DNA of 29,054 bases from a virus: IMG/VR virus record IMGVR_UViG_3300031669_000178, positions 1-29,054 of that record; one strand, written 5' to 3'. A model generated the notes under the pieces. It had not been told where the DNA came from and searched no databases. It was given only the letters and a program-made list of their open reading frames with translations. Below, one piece after another: positions 23,837-29,054 of this stretch (position 1 is the first letter of the stretch; each line of letters opens with the position of its first letter). A program made the translations under genes and the position numbers.

Positions 23837-24976
23837 ATGGCGCCGAAGATCGTCGTCTACAACAAGGCGTATGTCCGCAAGACGATGATCGGCGACCCCG
23901 TCTCCGCCACGATCATCCCGCGTCACAACGCTGTCGGAGCAGCAACGGTGGTCGTGCGTGCGAACCATCGAGCCGTTCCTCATCTGCTCCAGCCCGGCGC
24001 TCGCATGGTTATCACTGACGACGAGACCAACGTGTTCCTCCTCAGCGGTCGCGTGGTGAAGCGCAGTGGGTCGGGCGGCCTCGACAGCACGATGACGTTC
24101 GAGATCGAGGACGACTTCGCGATCCTCGGGCACGTCCTGGGATGGGTCCTGCCGGCCAACACGATCGACAACCAAGGCGCGGCCGGAAGCAACTGGGAGA
24201 TGACGGGGCCGGCCGAGAGCGTGCTCAAGGCCGCGGTGTCGCAGAACGCGGTCACCCGCCTGGGCGGCATGGGAGTGAATCTCAGCGTGGCGGCAGACCT
24301 CGCGCGCGGGGCCACGATCTCCGCCAGTCTGCGATTCCACCCTCTGTTCGACCGCCTGTTCCCTGTCGTTGACGGCTCAGGCCTGGAAGCGGCCGGAATC
24401 GGCGTCACCGTGCGCCAGCAGAACGCCGGGCTCGTGCTGGACGTCTACGTGCCCAAGGTCTACCCTCGGCCCCTCACGGAGGCCGGAGGGGCCATCGCTG
24501 AGTGGTCCTGGAGCAACAGCGAACCGACCGCAACGCGAGTCGTTGTCGGAGGGCAGGGCGCCGCCCAGCTTCGGGTCTTCCGCCACATCGAGGACACGAC
24601 TCGAGAGGCGGACATCGGTCGCATCATCGAGCGCTGGCGCGATGACAGCGGAGAGAGTGACGTCACTCGGCTCTACCTCGCCGGCCAGGAGACGATCGAC
24701 GACGGGGCCGCGAAGAGCGGGCTGTCCCTCACACTGTCACAGACGGCCAACTTCCGCTACGGAAAGTCCCTCTCGGTCGGCGATCAGGCCACGATCGAGC
24801 TCGCCTCCGGGGTCCAGATCACCGACGTTCTCAAAGAGGCAACGCTATCCTGGAGCGGTGAGGACGGCTGGAAGGCGACGCCGAAGATCGGCGAGCGCAC
24901 CGATGACCCGGACCTGACGTTCGGGAGAGTTCTGAGTCGCATCGTTCGAGCCATCTCCAACCAGACAAGGACATGA
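23837..24976 (+). CDS. Gp37-like tail/baseplate hub protein
   Basis: A 379-residue protein resembling the Siphovirus ReqiPepy6 Gp37-like family, a baseplate hub component. Supporting parts are the early SATIIPRHNAVGAATVVVRANH (about 23-44), PGARMVITDD (about 53-62), the FEIEDDFAILGHVLGWVLP region and, later, the LYLAGQETIDDGAAKSGLSLTLSQTANFRYGKS region and GDQATIEL. These are conserved around the hub fold. It starts one base after the Dit-like gene, and the next gene starts 4 bp after it. Confidence 0.78.
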   Translation: MAPKIVVYNKAYVRKTMIGDPVSATIIPRHNAVGAATVVVRANHRAVPHLLQPGARMVITDDETNVFLLSGRVVKRSGSGGLDSTMTFEIEDDFAILGHVLGWVLPANTIDNQGAAGSNWEMTGPAESVLKAAVSQNAVTRLGGMGVNLSVAADLARGATISASLRFHPLFDRLFPVVDGSGLEAAGIGVTVRQQNAGLVLDVYVPKVYPRPLTEAGGAIAEWSWSNSEPTATRVVVGGQGAAQLRVFRHIEDTTREADIGRIIERWRDDSGESDVTRLYLAGQETIDDGAAKSGLSLTLSQTANFRYGKSLSVGDQATIELASGVQITDVLKEATLSWSGEDGWKATPKIGERTDDPDLTFGRVLSRIVRAISNQTRT

Positions 24977-24980
24977 GGCC

Positions 24981-25940
24981 ATGATCTCCATTGGCTACGA
25001 CGGCACGGTGGACGAGACTCCATGGTCGAAGCTCGCCCCACGGCTCGGAAGCCGTTACGGCGTTGTGGCACTGAACGACTTCCACGTCACGGTAAAGCCC
25101 GCGGCGGACCGTACGGTCATCGTCGCCCCAGGAACCGCCTACGGCATGGGTATTGTCGACACCGAGACGGTCAACACCGAGGTGGCCCTGCCGCTGGTCT
25201 CGAGCGGAACCCAGTGGTTCTTGATCGTGCTCCGGCGTAACTGGTCCGGTGCCGGCGGCGCCACGACGGTCACGTACGTCGCGGGCGGGGCGACCGCGGC
25301 CGTCCCGTCCCGGAACGTCACACCAGGTACGCTGGACGACCAGCCGATCGCCCTGGTGCCCATCACCGCTGGCGTCCAGCTCGCGGGTACGCCCATCGAC
25401 CTGCGGGTCTGGAACGGTGCCGGCGGAGCGTTCGCTCGAGACCCCCTGGTGATGCAGTACGTCAACGAGATCGGCACCCAACTCCGCATCGGCACCGACG
25501 ACTGGACGGCAACGATCAATGGATCGTATGTGTTCGAGTGGAAGAAGAAGGTGACCATCGGCACTCGCGCATGGTCCTTCCCGCGCGGCGTGAACCCATC
25601 CTCGGATCACGATTCCTACTCCGCAGGTAGTGACGTCGGTCTCGTCGGGGGAACGATCGCAAACGCTCCTGTCGGATGGTATGTCATCACCCCCGTACTC
25701 CAGCTCGCCTGCGTCTCAGGGAACTCCCCGGGGGTCATCATTCTCAAGGCGAACTCGACAGTTCTCTCCTGTCGGGGCGACGTCACCACGACGACCCGAA
25801 CTTTCTCTCCGCCGTTCACGTACTATCACGCCGGTGGGGCGCTGACGCTCATGGCCTACCATCACCTCAACGTCGGCACGGGGCTCCTCGCGAACGGCGG
25901 GTCCGCAATAGTGGTGGCGTTCCTCGGCGGTGAGGGATGA
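24981..25940 (+). CDS. Minor tail/baseplate protein
   Basis: A 319-residue protein following the hub gene. The N-terminal part (about 1-150) has FHVTVKPAADRTVIVAPGTAYGMGIVDTE and a WFLIVLRRNW strand, a pattern of phage baseplate upper proteins. The C-terminal half (about 170-319) is a separate beta domain with YVFEWKKKVTIGTRAW and Gly-rich strands, likely a receptor- or sugar-binding jelly roll. No enzymatic motif. It overlaps the membrane protein gene by 4 bp. Confidence 0.68.
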   Translation: MISIGYDGTVDETPWSKLAPRLGSRYGVVALNDFHVTVKPAADRTVIVAPGTAYGMGIVDTETVNTEVALPLVSSGTQWFLIVLRRNWSGAGGATTVTYVAGGATAAVPSRNVTPGTLDDQPIALVPITAGVQLAGTPIDLRVWNGAGGAFARDPLVMQYVNEIGTQLRIGTDDWTATINGSYVFEWKKKVTIGTRAWSFPRGVNPSSDHDSYSAGSDVGLVGGTIANAPVGWYVITPVLQLACVSGNSPGVIILKANSTVLSCRGDVTTTTRTFSPPFTYYHAGGALTLMAYHHLNVGTGLLANGGSAIVVAFLGGEG

Positions 25941-26410
25941 AGATCCCTCAGGTCGTCATGACACATCCATTCGAGATGGCTATTGCCGCAGGAATGCTTC
26001 TCGTCGGAGGACAGTCGCTACTGACGTCTGACCCGATGAATGCGCTGGCGGAACGCGATCTCGGTTCCGTGATGTCGGTCCTGTGGCAGGTGGGGGTCAT
26101 CCTCGGAGGACTGTCGGTCCTCGTCTCGCTCATTGCCAAGCCGGCCCTGACTCGTCAGGGTCAGGGCCTTGCCTCATGGGGGCGGACGGTCGAAAGGGTA
26201 GGTTTGATCCTGATTTCGACGTCTTGCATGGTGTGGGCCTCCGTACTGCTCTTCGGAAACGACGGCGACAACTACTTCTCGATCGTTATGGTGTTGTCAG
26301 TAGGCGTAGGGAGCGCTCTCCGATCCCTCGCCATCCGACAAGCAGACATGCAAGTCCTCGAGAGTCTCAAGGTCATCAACGAGGTCGCCCGAAACATAGA
26401 AGCCGAATAG
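25937..26410 (+). CDS. Four-helix membrane protein (possible holin)
   Basis: A 157-residue membrane protein with four hydrophobic segments at about 11-29, 47-66, 86-106 and 113-129 and a charged C-terminal helix. Small proteins of this shape occur between baseplate and fibre genes in actinophages and are sometimes called holins, but the family is not secure. It begins by ATGA overlap with the baseplate gene and is followed by another membrane-anchored protein. A lysin is not visible in this window, so a lysis role is unproven. Confidence 0.62.
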   Translation: MKIPQVVMTHPFEMAIAAGMLLVGGQSLLTSDPMNALAERDLGSVMSVLWQVGVILGGLSVLVSLIAKPALTRQGQGLASWGRTVERVGLILISTSCMVWASVLLFGNDGDNYFSIVMVLSVGVGSALRSLAIRQADMQVLESLKVINEVARNIEAE

Positions 26411-26428
26411 AAGCCCGGGGGTATCGCG

Positions 26429-26854
26429 GTGGATTGGGCGCTGGCGTTGGCTGGCCTCGTGTTCGGGGCTGGAGGCGGAGCTGTTGTCAAGACGGTCATC
26501 ACAGGTCGAGCGTCGGCCAAGAAGATCGGCGCAGAGGCCGCAGCGGTCACGGGAAAGATTCCATTCGAGAATGATTCCCTGGCCGTTCAGAACGCTGAGC
26601 AGAGCTTGAACATCATGCAAGGACTGAATGTGACACTCGTAACAGAGAACGCGCGCCTCATCAAAGAGAACGACCGGCTCAACGGCATGATCTCAGAGAA
26701 GGACGCCGCTCTCGAGCGGTTGTCTCTCCAGCTCGAGAGTTATCGAGAGCGCGTTGAGATCGCAGAGTCAGCCCTTCGAGTGGCGAACTCGAAGTACACT
26801 GAACTTCGTCGGGATCTCGACGCGCTTCGCGATCACCCAGGGAGCCAAGCATGA
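26429..26854 (+). CDS. Membrane-anchored coiled-coil protein
   Basis: A 141-residue protein: an N-terminal hydrophobic segment (about 3-23, Gly/Ala-rich) followed by a long hydrophilic helix with heptad-like leucines (about 58-135, ENARLIKENDRLNG and ALERLSLQLESYRERVEI). This one-span plus coiled-coil build resembles XhlA-like or Rz-like lysis accessory proteins. A tail-associated role is possible. GTG start with a GGGGG stretch upstream. It overlaps the following fibre gene by ATGA. Confidence 0.6.
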   Translation: MDWALALAGLVFGAGGGAVVKTVITGRASAKKIGAEAAAVTGKIPFENDSLAVQNAEQSLNIMQGLNVTLVTENARLIKENDRLNGMISEKDAALERLSLQLESYRERVEIAESALRVANSKYTELRRDLDALRDHPGSQA

Positions 26855-27429
26855 CCTCCTACCTCTACCCGCCATACGTCGCGATCTCTCAGGACGGGAC
26901 CTTCGTCCCCAGCGGCTCCGGGACGATCTATGCGGAGACGGACACCTCCTTCGTCACGCCGCTGACCATCACGGATGCCAGCGGCAACGCGAAGACCTCC
27001 GTGGCAGTCGTCGGTGGGCTGACCGAGGCGTTCTACTGCGACTACCCCGAGGCTGTGTGGGTATCGGGCAACGTCATCGTCCCGATCTCCTCGCCGAAGG
27101 GGCTCCGGGCTGCCGCTGAGGCCGCCCAGTCGAGCGCCTACGGGTCTGCGAACAGCGCCGCCGCCGCGGCGAGCCAGGCCGCTGCCGCCGCCCAGGCCGC
27201 GGCGGATGCCGTCGCGCTGGCCGGTTCGAGCGGAGTCTCGTACTCGGCAGACTTCATGCCGTACCCCCGCGTCAAGTACGACGGCACCGCCTGGCCTACT
27301 ACGCGCGTCGCGCCCGACGGCTACGTCGGCCCGCTCGAGTTCTGGTCCGGCTTGCATCCGTCAGCTCCAGAGCCCGCTGTCGCGGCCAACAGCGACATCT
27401 GGACCCGCGTCAAGCCAGTGGTGGCGTAG
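26851..27429 (+). CDS. Ala-rich fibre/adaptor protein
   Basis: A 192-residue fibre-type protein in three parts: an N-terminal beta region (1-80, with GTIYAETDTSFVTPLTI), an Ala/Ser-rich helical stretch (about 86-128) typical of trimeric coiled coils in phage fibres, and a C-terminal beta region with VKYDGTAWPTTRVAP. It probably links the baseplate to the next protein, whose gene starts 4 bp later. Function is inferred from architecture and place. Confidence 0.65.
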   Translation: MTSYLYPPYVAISQDGTFVPSGSGTIYAETDTSFVTPLTITDASGNAKTSVAVVGGLTEAFYCDYPEAVWVSGNVIVPISSPKGLRAAAEAAQSSAYGSANSAAAAASQAAAAAQAAADAVALAGSSGVSYSADFMPYPRVKYDGTAWPTTRVAPDGYVGPLEFWSGLHPSAPEPAVAANSDIWTRVKPVVA

Positions 27430-27433
27430 GGCC

Positions 27434-28519
27434 ATGGCTCTGCAGTCATGCGCCCTTGACGGCGCGCTCTGGAACCCGTTCTACGGTGGCGGCTATCCGT
27501 TCTCCGCGGCACATGGGGTCTTCATCTATGGCGTGACCGAGCCGAGCACTGAGAATGCCGGAGTGCTTCTCGGCGTCGATCGCGACCTCTACGCGGGACC
27601 GTCGCAGATCGTCGGGTGGGCCACGCAGGCCGAAGCCTTCGCGAACATGGTGATGAACAAGAATGTCACCAGCCTCATCACCGTCAAGAGCGGTTACGTC
27701 TACTTCTACAACTGCTTCTTCTCGGGCGGTCCGGGTACGTTCGACACCGGTCAGGTGGACTGTCGCGCCGGGGCCGTAGCGCGGGTGACGTTCCTGCGTT
27801 GCACATTCAATCCGACGGCGCCGAGTTACTTCCTCGACGCAGTCATCGGCCATCACATGACCCTCGACCGCTGCCACATCTCGCACGCCGTGGACGGCGT
27901 CGGGTCCTACAACCAGTATGGGACCAGAACCGACAACATTGTCATGGGTTGCTACTTCGAGCACAGCGTGCGTTACGAAGTCGACCTCTCGCACACGGAC
28001 GGTACGCACAACGACGCCGTCCAGCACCAGGGCGGTCTCGGGCTGACGGTGCTGGGTAACTCGTTCCACGGCTACGCCTTCCACGAAGACGGATCCGTTC
28101 CGGACGATCCGTGGTGGCGCACGGCGCAGTGTGTTCTTACGCAGGAGAACGTCGCAATCAACGGCGTCTACTACTGCGGCGACATCAATGTGCAGAACAA
28201 CTGGATTTACGGATTCATGCACCCGCTCGTCTTCAAGACCCGGTCGTCCGGTGGCGAGACCGCATACGACACCATCGCAAAGAACAACCGCTGGATGAAC
28301 AACGACCAGCGGATTTACGGGATCACGACCCCGCGGCCATACAACATCCGGCTCGACATGGCGACGACAATCAATGGGATCAGTTACCCGTTGAGTGACG
28401 TTGCCCCGGGCGGGACGCTCGACACGAATGGCAACGGATACGCCGACGTGGCTGACGTTGACCCGGTTCTTCGCGGACAGCCCGTGTACGTCCGCCGCGA
28501 CAACTTCCTGGGAGGCTGA
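27434..28519 (+). CDS. Right-handed beta-helix tailspike-like protein
   Basis: A 361-residue protein with the short repeated strands of a right-handed parallel beta helix, the pectin-lyase-like fold of many tailspikes that bind or cut surface polysaccharide. Examples are SLITVKSGYVYFYNCFFSGG, VARVTFLRCTFNP, HMTLDRCHIS, NIVMGCYFEHS and INVQNNWIYGF, with Cys/Asn/Phe at strand turns. Asp, Glu and His residues are frequent but a catalytic set cannot be assigned. I chose ATG 27434; the longer open frame upstream overlaps the previous gene and is not typical in composition. Confidence 0.75.
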   Translation: MALQSCALDGALWNPFYGGGYPFSAAHGVFIYGVTEPSTENAGVLLGVDRDLYAGPSQIVGWATQAEAFANMVMNKNVTSLITVKSGYVYFYNCFFSGGPGTFDTGQVDCRAGAVARVTFLRCTFNPTAPSYFLDAVIGHHMTLDRCHISHAVDGVGSYNQYGTRTDNIVMGCYFEHSVRYEVDLSHTDGTHNDAVQHQGGLGLTVLGNSFHGYAFHEDGSVPDDPWWRTAQCVLTQENVAINGVYYCGDINVQNNWIYGFMHPLVFKTRSSGGETAYDTIAKNNRWMNNDQRIYGITTPRPYNIRLDMATTINGISYPLSDVAPGGTLDTNGNGYADVADVDPVLRGQPVYVRRDNFLGG

Positions 28520-28520
28520 C

Positions 28521-29054
28521 ATGCCGCTGACCGTCCCGAAGCAGCACACGAACACCGGCAAGACTGTCGGCGCTGCGGTGCTCGCCGGAGAGTACGACGC
28601 CCTTCTGGGGACGAACCCTCCCCTGTACGGTGATGACGCCGGCAATGTCGTCGTCACCGTGGAGTCTCTCGTCGCGACGACGAGCGCCATGCTCATCGAC
28701 AACACGGCAAACGACACCATGCGGATGCAGATGACGTTCGACTTCAAGCTCACCGGGCTGCCGTCCCAGGCCTCCGTCATCTGCGAGATGCGCAACTCGA
28801 CGGCGAAGATCGGCACCGTCCTGATCAACCTCTCCGCCGGCAACGCAACGGTGCTGGTGCGCAACCGGCTCGACACCGGGCTGGTGGGATGGACGTCGGG
28901 CGTCGCGATCGCGCTGAACACCTGGTATCGCGTCCAGGTCGCGCTCGAGGTCGGCACGACGACGACCGGCAAGATGAAGGGCCGCCTGATCCGCCTGTTC
29001 GACGCCGTCACGATGGCGACCGGCGAGTCGACGAACCTCGATCTCGGGACGACC
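28521..29054 (+). CDS. Fibre protein with lectin-like domain (cut by window end)
   Basis: The frame opens at ATG 28521 with GGAGG 6 nt upstream and runs in frame to the window end with no stop (178 codons seen). The N-terminus MPLTVPKQHTNTGKTVGAAVLAGEYDALL is followed by a beta domain with MRMQMTFDFKLTG, ICEMRNSTAKIG and NTWYRVQVALEVGT, the strand pattern of concanavalin/LamG-like jelly rolls seen in phage fibres. It likely contributes to host adsorption together with the beta-helix protein. True length is unknown. Confidence 0.65.
   Translation, partial: MPLTVPKQHTNTGKTVGAAVLAGEYDALLGTNPPLYGDDAGNVVVTVESLVATTSAMLIDNTANDTMRMQMTFDFKLTGLPSQASVICEMRNSTAKIGTVLINLSAGNATVLVRNRLDTGLVGWTSGVAIALNTWYRVQVALEVGTTTTGKMKGRLIRLFDAVTMATGESTNLDLGTT

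Noticed and set aside
1-29054. Integrase, attachment site, tRNA or transposase
   Set aside because: I looked on both strands and saw no protein or RNA pattern supporting any of these, so temperate lifestyle cannot be claimed.

Overview
The window looks like part of the genome of a tailed double-stranded DNA phage, or a prophage, of a high-GC Actinobacterium. The reasons are the strongly GC-rich codon usage, the many GTG starts with AGGAG-type ribosome binding sites, and the proteins themselves: actinophage-type terminases, an SPP1-Gp6-like portal, a Gp37-like tail protein and the standard siphovirus gene order. The predicted 1571-residue tape measure implies a long, non-contractile tail. No integrase, repressor, lysin, tRNA or clear host gene is visible. 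The lifestyle and exact host genus therefore cannot be decided from this window.

Layout. Positions 1-402 are non-coding and rich in repeats: three 18-bp palindromic elements followed by three triplets of an 8-bp ACTGTCAT-type motif and one palindromic copy. This looks like an iteron-type replication origin. It lies just beyond the 3' end of a leftward operon (2978 to 403) coding a small helix-turn-helix protein and a primase-polymerase/SF3 helicase. From about 3078 everything is rightward: a Cys-rich small protein, an XPD/DinG-type iron-sulphur helicase, terminase small subunit, a small unknown protein, terminase large subunit, portal, and a MuF-like minor head protein. Next comes an unusual block (10007-12975) of fibre- or decoration-like proteins, including a 548-residue protein made largely of a 20-residue repeat. 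Then follow scaffold, major capsid protein, four head-tail connector/tail terminator proteins, major tail protein, a 56-residue protein, and two tail assembly chaperones joined by a clear -1 frameshift signal. The rest is tape measure (with an M15-type peptidase domain), distal tail protein, Gp37-like hub protein, a further baseplate protein, two membrane-associated proteins, an Ala-rich fibre protein, a beta-helix tailspike-like protein, and a fibre gene cut by the window end.

How it works together. The leftward operon and the DinG-like helicase probably copy the genome from the repeat region. The terminase packages it through the portal into a head built by scaffold and coat protein. The connectors join a tail built around the tape measure, with the frameshifted chaperones assisting. 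The distal genes form the adsorption device. Strong GC hairpins directly after the major capsid and major tail genes, and a hairpin after the primase, are likely places where transcript levels are adjusted. The most interesting signals are the origin-like repeat array, the textbook frameshift element, the 20-residue repeat protein placed among head genes, and two 5'-UTR hairpins that share a TCAAA loop but not their stems.
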